64,000 nucleotides of DNA. Source: Reichenbachiella sp. 5M10 (GTDB taxonomy: Bacteria; Bacteroidota; Bacteroidia; Cytophagales; Cyclobacteriaceae). Below, piece after piece: positions 27,751 through 36,651 of this stretch. A program made the translations under genes and the position numbers. The stretch spans positions 3,848,501 to 3,912,500 of the forward strand of contig NZ_MDGR01000007.1 in NCBI RefSeq assembly GCF_002742335.1, read 5' to 3'. The first letter of the stretch is position 1, and each line of letters opens with the position of its first letter. The notes below the pieces were generated by a model that was given only the letters and a program-made list of their open reading frames with translations, was not told where the DNA came from and did not search any database.

Positions 27751-27771
27751 GTTTTACTCTGTAAAACAGAG
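27751..27771. repeat. Overlapping inverted repeats before the HisA-like gene
   Basis: GTTTTAC (27751-27757) / GTAAAAC (27761-27767) and CTCTGT (27757-27762) / ACAGAG (27766-27771) overlap, giving two alternative hairpins. They lie between the response-regulator stop and the HisA-like start. They could form a terminator for the regulator gene or a switchable leader structure. Confidence 0.45.
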
Positions 27772-27791
27772 ATAGCAAAAAAATACGATAA

Positions 27792-28481
27792 TTACTCTAC
27801 TTTGACAAGCTTAAATCCCTGACCGTGTATGGTCAAGATGTGAATTTGCTCTTCTTCCTTGATGTACTTTCGCAATTTTGCAATATACACATCCATACTC
27901 CGAGCATTGAAATAACTGTCATCCTTCCAGATGGCATTGAGTGCCGCTGTTCTCTCCATGGTCTGATTCATGTTGTCACATAGCATTTTGAACAGCTCAT
28001 TCTCACGTGAGGTCAACTTCACGTCCCCCGATGGGCGTACCAACAGACTCTTATCATAATAAAACGTCAAAGATCCCAGCTCAAACTTACTCACTAGTGT
28101 AGCACTATTGGATAGCCCACCACTCCGCTTGAGAATAGCCTGAATACGTAAAATAAGCTCTTCCATGCTAAAAGGCTTGGTCAAATAATCATCCGCACCG
28201 ATCTTTAGTCCTGCGATGGTATCCTCTTTCATCGACTTGGCCGTCAAAAAAATCAACGGAATGTTGCGGTCGACCTCTCGAATTTCCTGTGCCAGAGTAA
28301 AGCCATCTTTCTTGGGCATCATCACATCCAAAATGCAAAAATCAAACGACTCACGCTTGAACACCTCAAACCCCTCTTCACCATCTTTGCACAGCACTGT
28401 CTCATAGCCCTTGAGCTGCAAGTATTCGTTGAGAATTTGTCCCAAATTCGGGTCATCTTCTACCACCAATATTTTAGTCAT
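27792..28481 (-). CDS. OmpR/PhoB-family response regulator
   Basis: This 229-residue DNA-binding response regulator has a receiver domain with Asp9-Asp10, phospho-acceptor Asp52 (CILDVMMPKKDG), the conserved Thr of FLTAKS and the Lys of LTKPFS. A winged-helix domain occupies about residues 130-229 (LTSRENELFKML, DVYIAKLRKYI, ILTIHGQGFKL). Its start overlaps the stop of the histidine kinase by 4 bp (ATGA), so the two form a coupled pair resembling Bacteroides RprXY. Target genes are not evident. Confidence 0.94.
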   Translation of the reverse strand: MTKILVVEDDPNLGQILNEYLQLKGYETVLCKDGEEGFEVFKRESFDFCILDVMMPKKDGFTLAQEIREVDRNIPLIFLTAKSMKEDTIAGLKIGADDYLTKPFSMEELILRIQAILKRSGGLSNSATLVSKFELGSLTFYYDKSLLVRPSGDVKLTSRENELFKMLCDNMNQTMERTAALNAIWKDDSYFNARSMDVYIAKLRKYIKEEEQIHILTIHGQGFKLVKVE

Positions 28482-30088
28482 ACTGTTTTATTTTTGTTTT
28501 CATACGGGAAATACACCTTGAACTCACTCCCCTTTTTTAATTCGCTCTGTACACTGATCTCACCGCCATGCGCCTCGACCATACTCTTGACATAGGACAA
28601 CCCCAAGCCAAACCCCTTGACATCATGCAAATTACCTGTCGGTATCCTATAAAATTTCTCAAAAACTCGCTTGATTCCATCCCGAGACATCCCAATGCCA
28701 TGATCACGCACTTTGATCACGATTCCTTCGGCGGTATCCTCAGTCATCACACAGATCTCTGGAGTTCCCTGCGAGTATTTTGCAGCATTGTCCAGTAGAT
28801 TAAAAATAATATTGGTTAGATGCACACGGTCTGCCACCAACTCCTGTTTGATGGCATTCAACTCTTTAGAAACCCGTCCTCCTCGGCTCGATACTTGAAT
28901 CAAGCTCTTATCCAAGGCATTTTCAATGATCGAATGAATATTGATCGTCTCCAGTTTGAGTTCGAAATCATTCCGGTCTATCACCGCCATTTGTAGTACT
29001 TTCTCAACCTGCATCCCTAGACGGCTGTTCTCATCTTGTATGATGCCCAGATACCTGTCCTTTAGCGATGCGGTACTCTGAATCTCAGGATCACGCAAAG
29101 CCTCACTTGCCAAAGCCACCGTAGAGATCGGTGTCTTAAGCTCATGTGTCATATTGTTGATAAAATCGTTTTTGATTTCTGATAGTTGCTTTTGTTTGTG
29201 AATTGTATGTACTGCGAAACTAAAACAAAACAAAACGATCAAAATAAAAAACAACGACGACAAAAGGGTCATCCACACTTGCCCCAAAATATACCTTTTC
29301 TGATGAGGAAAGCGGACATACAAATACCCTACTTCTCCAATGATATCATTGGGGTAGAGGCTAATCTTCAAGTCGGACTCCAACACTTTTTCGCCATCCT
29401 TGTCATGCATCACCACGCCTTCGAGTGGGTCATATACCGCATAATCAAACTCCAGATAGACTCCCTTGTCCGCCAAGCTACTTGCAATCAACGAGTCCAA
29501 ATCTTCCGTATTCAGTCTATCTACAAGTTTCCTCTTGCCCGAAAACAGCTCGCGCAACGCCAACTGCACATACTCAGTCTTCTTGGCCACATGCCTCAAC
29601 CGCTTCTCGTACTCCCTTTTGGTTGTCCGGACGGTATCTGGGTCTTCACCCAAATAAATGACCTTGTTATCATTCCCATTCAGGTCCTCCGAGAGTTTCA
29701 CTTCTGTACTTTTGAGTCCTTCTTCACCCGTTTCCGAATTGAAATAAAAGCTCATCCATTCTGGGCGATTGGTCGAATCTTTCACCAGATCTTGAATGTC
29801 AATGATTTTTTTCTCAAAGGTGCTCTCAATCAACTCTACATGACTGCTGTCTACATTGGAGAGGCTCTTGTACATGAAATCCGTATGAAAATTGTCTACC
29901 GTCACTTCCAATGCCTCCCGTTTCTCGAGTTTGGATGCGACACTTTCCATGGCACTCTGGACGTTCATCTTGAACGCCTGTTCGTTGGAGCCAATGACAT
30001 TGTCCAACCAAGCGATCTGAAAGACCACCAAGCCAACTAAAGCCCCACCCATCGCCAAGACTAGCCATCTAATTTTGATTCGCGCCAT
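28478..30088 (-). CDS. Membrane sensor histidine kinase (RprX-like)
   Basis: This 536-residue kinase has two transmembrane helices (about residues 9-29 and 271-293) flanking a periplasmic sensor region of about 240 residues. The HisKA box is NMTHELKTPISTVA with the phospho-acceptor His. The ATPase domain has N (NIIFNLLDNAAKYS), G1 (DHGIGMS), F and G2 (GFGLGLSYVKSM) boxes. No clear HAMP or PAS domain is visible. The periplasmic part is charged and has no recognised fold. It is the first gene of the two-component pair; the downstream regulator overlaps by 4 bp. Confidence 0.94.
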   Translation of the reverse strand: MARIKIRWLVLAMGGALVGLVVFQIAWLDNVIGSNEQAFKMNVQSAMESVASKLEKREALEVTVDNFHTDFMYKSLSNVDSSHVELIESTFEKKIIDIQDLVKDSTNRPEWMSFYFNSETGEEGLKSTEVKLSEDLNGNDNKVIYLGEDPDTVRTTKREYEKRLRHVAKKTEYVQLALRELFSGKRKLVDRLNTEDLDSLIASSLADKGVYLEFDYAVYDPLEGVVMHDKDGEKVLESDLKISLYPNDIIGEVGYLYVRFPHQKRYILGQVWMTLLSSLFFILIVLFCFSFAVHTIHKQKQLSEIKNDFINNMTHELKTPISTVALASEALRDPEIQSTASLKDRYLGIIQDENSRLGMQVEKVLQMAVIDRNDFELKLETINIHSIIENALDKSLIQVSSRGGRVSKELNAIKQELVADRVHLTNIIFNLLDNAAKYSQGTPEICVMTEDTAEGIVIKVRDHGIGMSRDGIKRVFEKFYRIPTGNLHDVKGFGLGLSYVKSMVEAHGGEISVQSELKKGSEFKVYFPYENKNKTV

Positions 30089-30168
30089 TGATCAAATTTA
30101 CGCTTTTAGCCTTTGGCGACTCCTCTTTTAACTATTTTTAACGAGCCCCACAAGCTCTTGCTCATCGA

Positions 30169-30879
30169 TTAGAGAATACCCAGCAACTCGTCTAGCTGTT
30201 GAATCTCATGAGTTACTTCTTCTTGGTGCGGCTTTCGCTCTGGATTGAAATACACCTGATCCATACCATAGTCACGCGCTCCTTTGATATCCGTGTCTAG
30301 GTTGTCTCCGATCATGATAGACTCTTCTGCATTTGCACCTGACCATTTCATGGCGTAATTAAATATCCCCGCAAATGGCTTTTTGAACCCGGCCTTCTCA
30401 GAAGTAATGATTCGATCAAAATATCCATCAATTTTGGAGTTTTCCATCTTGATGGACTGTACCTCTTCGAATCCATTGGTAATGATGAATAAAGGATATT
30501 TGGTATGGAGATAGTTCAAAACTTCTATCGTTCCAGGCATGAGTCGATTTTGCTTTGGATTTCCTTGGAGAAACTGTTTGTTAAACTCCTTCAAAAACGA
30601 CTCGCTGATTAGAGACATCAAAGCCCCCGCATTTTCAAACACCAACCTGAAACGCTGATTACGCAGATAGAACTTGTCTATCTCACCCACATTGTACTGG
30701 GCCCACAACGCATCATTGGTCTCAAAAAACCGCTCGATGAAGTGCTCCGATGAGACGACCCCTAGTCTAGCCAAATCATGCAACTCGTAGAGATCCCTGA
30801 GCACTTGCTTGGCATTGCCATCAAAATCCCACAAGGTATGATCCAAATCAAAGAATATGTATTTGTACGTTTTACTCAA
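30169..30879 (-). CDS. yjjG: HAD-family pyrimidine nucleotidase YjjG
   Basis: This 236-residue HAD phosphatase has motif I DLDHTLWDFDGN, motif II Thr in PLFIITNGFEE, the Lys of KAGFKKPFAGIF, and motif IV GDNLDTDIKGARD. The pattern matches the YjjG/TIGR02254 group, which dephosphorylates noncanonical pyrimidine nucleotides as house-cleaning. It starts at TTG 30879, overlapping the ArsR gene's end by 8 bp, with no ATG available before motif I. It is therefore expressed with the ArsR-type regulator. Confidence 0.9.
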   Translation of the reverse strand: MSKTYKYIFFDLDHTLWDFDGNAKQVLRDLYELHDLARLGVVSSEHFIERFFETNDALWAQYNVGEIDKFYLRNQRFRLVFENAGALMSLISESFLKEFNKQFLQGNPKQNRLMPGTIEVLNYLHTKYPLFIITNGFEEVQSIKMENSKIDGYFDRIITSEKAGFKKPFAGIFNYAMKWSGANAEESIMIGDNLDTDIKGARDYGMDQVYFNPERKPHQEEVTHEIQQLDELLGIL

Positions 30880-31249
30880 ATCTGTTTTGTCTTTTGTTCA
30901 TCGCCAATTCCCGATTGGACCTTAGTACTTGATACACCTCATCGTCCTTCTGAAGCTGTACATCCTTATCCAAATATTTGAATATTTGAGACACCAACCC
31001 CATCACTTCCTCCTTGATCTCATAAAACACCCATTGGTCATCCTTTCTGGAGTTCAACAAGCCAGCATTTTTTAGATATGAAATATGTCGAGAAGTTTTC
31101 GTCTGCGTAAAATCCAAAATATGCTCAATATCTGAAATACATAGCTCCTCATGATTGAACAATAACGAAAGAATTCGAATTCTCGCCTCATCCGAAAAGG
31201 ATTTGAATATCTGAGAACCATATTGAATATTAAAATGTTTAAGTTTCAT
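30872..31249 (-). CDS. ArsR-family winged-helix regulator
   Basis: This 125-residue DNA-binding protein has an ArsR-type helix-turn-helix: FKSFSDEARIRILSLLF, then CISDIEHIL and the recognition helix TKTSRHISYLKNAGLL. The usual ELCVC metal motif is reduced to ELCIS, with a single Cys, so metal sensing by that site is doubtful. The C-terminal 35 residues are Lys/Arg/Gln-rich. It is followed by yjjG with an 8-bp overlap, an unusual partner for an ArsR regulator. Confidence 0.88.
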   Translation of the reverse strand: MKLKHFNIQYGSQIFKSFSDEARIRILSLLFNHEELCISDIEHILDFTQTKTSRHISYLKNAGLLNSRKDDQWVFYEIKEEVMGLVSQIFKYLDKDVQLQKDDEVYQVLRSNRELAMNKRQNRFE

Positions 31250-31367
31250 AGAAGACGACTTTTGGAAGGGCAGCCGACACTACCTCCACGCATTTCGCTA
31301 TTATTTAGTATTTTTACACTATTGGAAAACTTTCTTACGCAAATTAGCATTAAATAAAACAAAACCC

Positions 31368-32003
31368 TTGAAGCTTTTTACCGCTACGATATTGACCACT
31401 GTACTACTGACTCTGATGTCGGTAGATTCCTTTGCCCAACAAGACAGAAAGGTCATCCAATTTTCGGGAATTATCGTGGATGCAGAGTCAGAAATGGGCA
31501 TCCCTGGGGTCCATCTCTATGCACCAAAAGGAGGGCGAGGCACTACCACCAATCCCTACGGATATTTCTCCATGGCTGTACTAGAAGGCGATAGCCTCAT
31601 CGTCAGTGCCGTTAGTTTTGTCAAAGAAAATTTCACTGTACCAGTACTAGTCAGCGACAGAGACAACCTCACGGTAGTAATTTCCCTCAAGCGTGACACT
31701 ACGTACCTCGAAGAACTGGAAGTCTTCGCTTTCCCTAGCGAAGAAATGTTTAAGGAGGCCGTATTAGCCCTGCAGCTACCCAATCAATACGATCTCAACA
31801 ATATGCAACGCAACGTTGATCAACGAATGCTCAACCGTATGTCTGGCGACCTGACTATGGGATCAAGTGGCAACTACGAATACTACATGGAGCAACAGGC
31901 CAATGCCTACAGCCTACAATATCAACCCAACTCGATCTCCTTGCTCAACCCATTTGCATGGAATCGTTTCATCAAGTCTTTGAAAAAAAGACAACAAGAG
32001 TAA
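31368..32003 (+). CDS. Exported protein with carboxypeptidase-regulatory-like domain
   Basis: This 211-residue protein has a signal peptide (residues 1-23, ending SVDSFAQ). A single CarboxypepD_reg-like beta-sandwich follows (about 27-115; FSGIIVDAESEMGIPGVHLY, GRGTTTNPYGYFSM). This module is common at the N-terminus of TonB-dependent receptors, but here no receptor follows. The C-terminal 90 residues are Met/Gln/Asn/Leu-rich with no recognised domain. Start TTG 31368 is required for the signal peptide. It lies 14 bp before the lipB start. Confidence 0.75.
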   Translation: MKLFTATILTTVLLTLMSVDSFAQQDRKVIQFSGIIVDAESEMGIPGVHLYAPKGGRGTTTNPYGYFSMAVLEGDSLIVSAVSFVKENFTVPVLVSDRDNLTVVISLKRDTTYLEELEVFAFPSEEMFKEAVLALQLPNQYDLNNMQRNVDQRMLNRMSGDLTMGSSGNYEYYMEQQANAYSLQYQPNSISLLNPFAWNRFIKSLKKRQQE

Positions 32004-32017
32004 CTCTCCTCCCACGT

Positions 32018-32734
32018 ATGAATCACATCATCAACAAGGAAACCCAGTTCATCCATCTGGGTTTGATTGACTATCAAGAAGCTTGGGATTACCAAGAGAA
32101 ATTATTCAAAGAGGCCGTAGATATCAAAATTGCTAACCGGCAACTACCTTCAGCACAACACTCCCTTACTCCAAACCGTCTGGTGTTTTGCCAGCACCCC
32201 CATGTCTATACATTGGGTAAATCTGGCAAAGAAGAAAATCTGCTCCTAGACGAATCAGGTTTGCAGGCCAAAGAAGCCTCTTACTATAAAATCAATAGAG
32301 GTGGAGACATTACCTATCACGGACCAGGACAAATCGTCGGCTACCCGATTCTAGACTTGGACAACTTCTTCACCGACATACACAAATATCTCCGCCTCCT
32401 CGAAGAAGCCATCATCCTCACCTGTGCTGACTATGGCATCTCAGCTGGGCGTATCGACGGACTCACTGGTGTTTGGATAGATTACAAAAACGAAAAACGT
32501 GCCCGAAAAATATGTGCCATGGGCGTCAAAGCTAGCCGATGGGTCACCATGCACGGGTTCGCGTTCAACATCAATACCGACCTCCACTACTTCGGCAACA
32601 TCGTGCCTTGTGGGATCGATGACAAAGCTGTCACATCTCTAGAAAAAGAACTGGGCAAGAAACAAGACCTCACAGCTGTGGAGCTCAAGCTCAAACGACA
32701 CCTAGGCGAGCTGTTTGCTTTTGAATGGGTATAA
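32018..32734 (+). CDS. lipB: Lipoyl(octanoyl) transferase
   Basis: This 238-residue LipB moves octanoate from acyl-carrier protein to lipoate-dependent enzymes. Motifs: RGGDITYHGPGQIVGYPI, the catalytic Lys in CAMGVKASRWVTMHG and the catalytic Cys in FGNIVPCGI. A longer frame from ATG 31958 would overlap the upstream gene and add 20 residues outside the family; ATG 32018 is preferred. No lipA is adjacent. It converges on nfu. Confidence 0.95.
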   Translation: MNHIINKETQFIHLGLIDYQEAWDYQEKLFKEAVDIKIANRQLPSAQHSLTPNRLVFCQHPHVYTLGKSGKEENLLLDESGLQAKEASYYKINRGGDITYHGPGQIVGYPILDLDNFFTDIHKYLRLLEEAIILTCADYGISAGRIDGLTGVWIDYKNEKRARKICAMGVKASRWVTMHGFAFNINTDLHYFGNIVPCGIDDKAVTSLEKELGKKQDLTAVELKLKRHLGELFAFEWV

Positions 32735-32755
32735 AAAAAGCCCTTGCTCAGGGCT
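32732..32755 (-). terminator. Intrinsic terminator of nfu
   Basis: AGCCCT (32739-32744) pairs with AGGGCT (32750-32755) around a 5-base loop. On the minus strand it is followed by a run of seven T. It overlaps the lipB stop codon, so it serves mainly the minus-strand nfu gene. Confidence 0.82.
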
Positions 32756-32782
32756 CTTCATATTCTTCGGTGACAACTAGTA

Positions 32783-33382
32783 CTACCCGTTGATCGCCTC
32801 TACTTCTTTCACCTCTGGCACCATTCTTTTCAGTAGGTTTTCAATCCCCGCTTTGAGCGTCAATGTCGACGATGGGCACCCGCTACATGATCCTTGCAAG
32901 ACCACTTTGACCACTCCATCTTCAAACGAATGAAAGCTGATGGCACCCCCATCCTGCTCGACCGCAGGACGAATATACTCATCAAGAATTCCTTTGATGT
33001 TTTCGTCCATGTCCGAAACTGGTGCTGTAGTTTTTTGTTCCTCATGCGCTTGTTCATAGGCCTTGGATAGGTCAACAGCTGGCTGTCCTGAATCCAAATA
33101 TCCCTTGATGTGATCTCTAATTCCATTTTGTACTTCGGCCCAGTCTGTCTCAGCATCCTTGGTCACTGTCACGAAGTTGCTCATCACGAACACTCCCTTG
33201 ACGAATGGAAAGGTAAACAACTCCTGCGCCAAAGTAGAATTGGTCGCAGACTCCACTGTCGGGTAGTCAAAATTCATCCCCTCAGGAATCAAAAAATAAT
33301 TGACCACAAACTTGAGCGTGTTTGGGTTTGGGTTGGACTCTAAATATATCGTTGCTGGTGCGTTTTTTACTCCGTCTTCCAT
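32783..33382 (-). CDS. NifU/Nfu-type iron-sulfur cluster carrier
   Basis: This 199-residue protein has an N-terminal Nfu_N domain (about 8-95; YLESNPNPNTLKFV). The C-terminal NifU-like domain (about 115-195) carries the cluster-binding Cys pair in GSCSGCPSST. Nfu proteins accept Fe-S clusters from SUF/ISC scaffolds and pass them to target enzymes such as lipoate synthase, so the neighbouring lipB is suggestive though the genes converge. The minus strand has a TAGTTTTG box at 33405-33412, 23 bp before the ATG, with no clear -33 element. Confidence 0.93.
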   Translation of the reverse strand: MEDGVKNAPATIYLESNPNPNTLKFVVNYFLIPEGMNFDYPTVESATNSTLAQELFTFPFVKGVFVMSNFVTVTKDAETDWAEVQNGIRDHIKGYLDSGQPAVDLSKAYEQAHEEQKTTAPVSDMDENIKGILDEYIRPAVEQDGGAISFHSFEDGVVKVVLQGSCSGCPSSTLTLKAGIENLLKRMVPEVKEVEAING

Positions 33383-33466
33383 GATTGTATCTTTTCTTCT
33401 TTTACAAAACTAGTGGAATTGCTCCACATCACTTAGGACGTGAAGCATATAAATTGGTTGGGATGA

Positions 33467-34876
33467 TTAGGAATACTTTTCTAACTCCCCTTCAGATTTT
33501 GCAATCAACGAACAAACCGTAGCGTCTCCAGTCACATTGACCACTGTACGACACATGTCCAAAATACGGTCAACTGGAAAAATAATCGCCACCCAAGCAG
33601 GGTTCAAACCTACAGACTGAAGCACTATGATCATCATCACCAGACCTGCACTCGGCGTGGCTGCTGCTCCGATAGATGCCAAGGTTGCCGTCAATACTAT
33701 TGTCAACTGTTGAGCAAAAGTCAAATCCACCATATGCAACTGTGCCAAGAACACAACCGCCACCGCCTGGTACAAACTGGTCCCATCCATATTGACCGTT
33801 GCGCCGATTGGCAGTACAAAACTCGTCACGTTTCGAGGCACTCCCATGTTCTCCTCGACGCACTCCATAGTGACAGGCAAAGTAGCCGCACTTGAGCTAG
33901 TCGAAAATGCCAAGAACTGAGCAGGGCTAATGTTTTTGATAAACTCCTGATACTTGATTTTCTTGACGAATAGTTTGAGGAGCATCGGATAAAACACAAA
34001 GACCATAAATGCTAGCCCCACAAACAAAGTCACCGAATAGGACCCCAAACCTAGAAAAATCTCCAAAACCTCCCTCGGGGTATCTGCCATCTTGGCGATC
34101 ACCCCTGCTAGCAAAGCAAAGACAAAGAATGGGGCTGCTTTCATTACATTGTCAACCATTTTGAGAAAGATCACGTTGACCCCCTCGATAAAATCCACTA
34201 CCGGTTTGGACTTGTCTCGAGGCACTATCACGATCGTCACTCCAAAAAAGATGGCAAAGAAAATCACTTGCAACATCAACCGGTTGTCAGAAACCGACAA
34301 AAAAACGTTCTCAGGCACCATCTCTACAACAAATTGTAGGGGACTCGCCTCCTTCTGAGCTTTGGCTAGAGCCATTTTCTTTTCTACCTCCTTGAGGTCT
34401 TCCGCAGCAATCTCTTCGTTCATTGCCTGATTCATCAAATGAGCATTTTCAGGCATATTGATAAACCATTTACCATCTTTTGGGGCTCCCATACCATTGT
34501 CCTTGAGCCACAATTCATAGGAGACACGGTTCTTAGTTCGCTGTTCATCATCCATGAACGTGCCCGGCTTGACCATGTTGACCAGCAACAAGCCAATCCC
34601 TACTGCCACGATAGTTGTCACAAGGTAAGCTCCTAATGTCTTGCCACCAAGGCGCCCCAACTTACTCACATCGCTCAGTCCTGCCACCCCGCTGATGATC
34701 GAAAACAACACCAACGGCACGGCAATAAACTTAAGCAATCGAATGAATATCGTGCCGAACGGGTCAATCCATGTAATGGTAAATTCATTCCAACCTAAGG
34801 CACTTGACACCAAGGCCCATATGACACCTGCCACGAGGCCTAAAATGATTTTGACATGTAGTGGTAATTTTTTCAT
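33467..34876 (-). CDS. Dicarboxylate/amino acid:cation symporter (DAACS family)
   Basis: This 469-residue GltP/GltT-type secondary transporter imports glutamate, aspartate or C4-dicarboxylates with H+ or Na+. The Ser-rich hairpin motif is AFSTSSSAATLPVT and the NMDGT motif is in ATVNMDGTSLYQ. The last helices contain MCRTVVNVTGDA with the conserved Arg, Asn and Asp; an Arg at that spot is typical for acidic substrates. About 75 residues between helices 3 and 4 form an enlarged hydrophilic insert, longer than in bacterial GltPh-like proteins. Confidence 0.93.
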   Translation of the reverse strand: MKKLPLHVKIILGLVAGVIWALVSSALGWNEFTITWIDPFGTIFIRLLKFIAVPLVLFSIISGVAGLSDVSKLGRLGGKTLGAYLVTTIVAVGIGLLLVNMVKPGTFMDDEQRTKNRVSYELWLKDNGMGAPKDGKWFINMPENAHLMNQAMNEEIAAEDLKEVEKKMALAKAQKEASPLQFVVEMVPENVFLSVSDNRLMLQVIFFAIFFGVTIVIVPRDKSKPVVDFIEGVNVIFLKMVDNVMKAAPFFVFALLAGVIAKMADTPREVLEIFLGLGSYSVTLFVGLAFMVFVFYPMLLKLFVKKIKYQEFIKNISPAQFLAFSTSSSAATLPVTMECVEENMGVPRNVTSFVLPIGATVNMDGTSLYQAVAVVFLAQLHMVDLTFAQQLTIVLTATLASIGAAATPSAGLVMMIIVLQSVGLNPAWVAIIFPVDRILDMCRTVVNVTGDATVCSLIAKSEGELEKYS

Positions 34877-34952
34877 CTTTTGGGTAATTGATTAATTCCG
34901 AATGATCACCATCGGATGTACAACAAATTATTTTGGGGTTGTTTAAAAAACA

Positions 34953-34984
34953 AAGCGGAAACTTAACAAATTAAGTTTCCGCTT
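34953..34984. terminator. Perfect 14-bp hairpin terminator
   Basis: AAGCGGAAACTTAA (34953-34966) pairs with TTAAGTTTCCGCTT (34971-34984), loop CAAA. On the minus strand it is followed by T-rich sequence. It ends the STAS-like gene and insulates the downstream symporter gene. Confidence 0.88.
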
Positions 34985-35009
34985 GATAATCTATGTTAGA
35001 AAAATATTC

Positions 35010-35408
35010 TCAGTACCCTGCTGCCAATTCTTTTGCTGCCTCCAAATCTTGTGCTTCAAACATATCAAACGAAAAGGGGGAACTCGTTTTGACCCACTTT
35101 TTTGAAGCCAGTTTTGTAATCGCACTACTCGGCAAAATAGTCACAGCCACCTTGAGTCCGTGCTCAGAAAATGCAGGAAACAAAACTGTCTCGAACCACT
35201 TTTGTCTCTCTTGGGTGGGTACACCCACCGCATCTGACACGTCAAGATACATGCGTACAATTCCATTTTTGACCTGCTCAATCTGAGCCAAACAACACGC
35301 TTCAATCACAGCGTCATTGGATAGCTTTGCCCATTTGATGTGCATCGATTTATCACTAAGGTCTAGATGGGTCGTGACGAAGCCTTCATTTTCGTAAAAG
35401 GAACTCAT
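35010..35408 (-). CDS. Small STAS/SpoIIAA-like protein
   Basis: This 132-residue soluble protein begins MSSFYENEGFVTTHLD and ends DMFEAQDLEAAKEL. The pattern of strand, helix and MYLDVSDAVG loop resembles the SpoIIAA-like/STAS-like fold seen in many Bacteroidota proteins of unknown function. There is no catalytic motif. ATG 35408 is preferred over a TTG ten codons upstream, because a well-formed promoter (35436-35467) overlaps that upstream TTG. Confidence 0.72.
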   Translation of the reverse strand: MSSFYENEGFVTTHLDLSDKSMHIKWAKLSNDAVIEACCLAQIEQVKNGIVRMYLDVSDAVGVPTQERQKWFETVLFPAFSEHGLKVAVTILPSSAITKLASKKWVKTSSPFSFDMFEAQDLEAAKELAAGY

Positions 35409-35435
35409 AGTCTTTTGGTTTAAATTCAAAAAGAA

Positions 35436-35467
35436 CAAAGTTAACCTTCCTCTCTCAGCTAATTCAA
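35436..35467 (-). promoter_or_regulatory. Bacteroidota-type promoter of the STAS-like gene
   Basis: On the minus strand TAACTTTG (35436-35443) matches TAnnTTTG. TTG (35465-35467) lies 21 bp upstream. The position places the start site between the two candidate start codons and supports ATG 35408. Confidence 0.7.
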
Positions 35468-35494
35468 TCCGCTATTTCACCTAATTTGAAGTCC

Positions 35495-36571
35495 CTAAAG
35501 CTGCGTAGTTTTTTGCAACAGGTAAAAGTCTAGGATCGTCAAGGCTGCCATGGCTTCTACGATCGGCACGGCTCTTGGCACGACACATGGATCATGTCGG
35601 CCTTTACCCGACACTGTCACCGATTCACCATGGATATCGATGGACTCCTGATCTCTCATGATGGTTGCGACAGGCTTGAATGCCACATTGAAATAGATAT
35701 CCTCTCCATTGGAAATCCCTCCTTGAATCCCCCCTGACAGGTTGGTGCGGGTCGTGACTTTTCCACCTTCGCTATCAAAAATATCGTTGTGCTCAGAACC
35801 ACGCATCTTGGCTCCCTCAAAGCCACTACCATACTCAAAGCCCTTGACGGCATTGATGCCTAACATAGCGGCTCCCAATCTTGCATGCAGTTTGTCAAAC
35901 ACAGGCTCACCCAACCCGACAGGCGTGCCCTTGATCACACAGCTCACCACTCCCCCGATAGTATCCCCTGCTTTGCGAACACTATCGATGAGTGCGATCA
36001 TCTGATCCGCCACCTCACCGTCAGGGCATCTCACGATGTTGGACTCGGTGAGCGACAAATCTAGCTCATGGTATGCCTTATCCGTCTTGATGGTGCCGGC
36101 TTGAGACACGTAAGCCTGTACTGCTATTCCGAGCTGCTGGAGTGCCAGTTTGGCCACAGCTCCGGCTGCTACACGCGCCGCTGTCTCCCGAGCCGAACTA
36201 CGTCCTCCTCCACGATAGTCTCGGATGCCGTATTTTTCTTGGTACGTAAAATCAGCATGTGAAGGACGATATGATTCAGCGATATGCGAGTAATCTTTGC
36301 TTTTCTGATCAGTATTGAATATCACCATGGCCATAGGTGTACCAGTGGTTTTGCCCTCAAACACCCCACTCAATATCTCAAACGAATCGGGCTCCTTGCG
36401 CTGTGTAGTGATTTTGGATTGGCCTGGTTTCCTTCTTGCCAGTTCATCTTGTATGAAAGCCATATCTAACTCTATGCCCGCTGGACAACCATCGATGGTC
36501 ACGCCTAAAGCTCTACCGTGTGATTCTCCGAAAGTAGTGATCTTGAATACAGATCCAAATGAATTGCTCAT
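35495..36571 (-). CDS. aroC: Chorismate synthase
   Basis: This 358-residue AroC makes chorismate from EPSP using reduced FMN. Signatures present: [19 protein letters not shown] at residues 14-32, [35 protein letters not shown] and [16 protein letters not shown]. All catalytic His and Arg residues appear intact. It stands alone; aroK is 20 kb away on the same strand. No clear promoter box is seen directly upstream. Confidence 0.97.
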   Translation of the reverse strand: MSNSFGSVFKITTFGESHGRALGVTIDGCPAGIELDMAFIQDELARRKPGQSKITTQRKEPDSFEILSGVFEGKTTGTPMAMVIFNTDQKSKDYSHIAESYRPSHADFTYQEKYGIRDYRGGGRSSARETAARVAAGAVAKLALQQLGIAVQAYVSQAGTIKTDKAYHELDLSLTESNIVRCPDGEVADQMIALIDSVRKAGDTIGGVVSCVIKGTPVGLGEPVFDKLHARLGAAMLGINAVKGFEYGSGFEGAKMRGSEHNDIFDSEGGKVTTRTNLSGGIQGGISNGEDIYFNVAFKPVATIMRDQESIDIHGESVTVSGKGRHDPCVVPRAVPIVEAMAALTILDFYLLQKTTQL

Positions 36572-36651
36572 CTAATAAATTTTATCTGGAATCGACCTCC
36601 GACTCCACCGTGTAGTACTTGAAATGGGCTGTTGTCTACGGCTATAGATGG

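Noticed and set aside
29186-30040. A 284-codon open frame opposite the histidine kinase gene
   Set aside because: It is antisense to a well-supported kinase, starts at TTG and has no recognisable domain.
30093-30100. A minus-strand TAAATTTG box just before the histidine kinase ATG
   Set aside because: It is only four bases from the start codon and has no -33 element, so it would demand a leaderless mRNA; probably chance.
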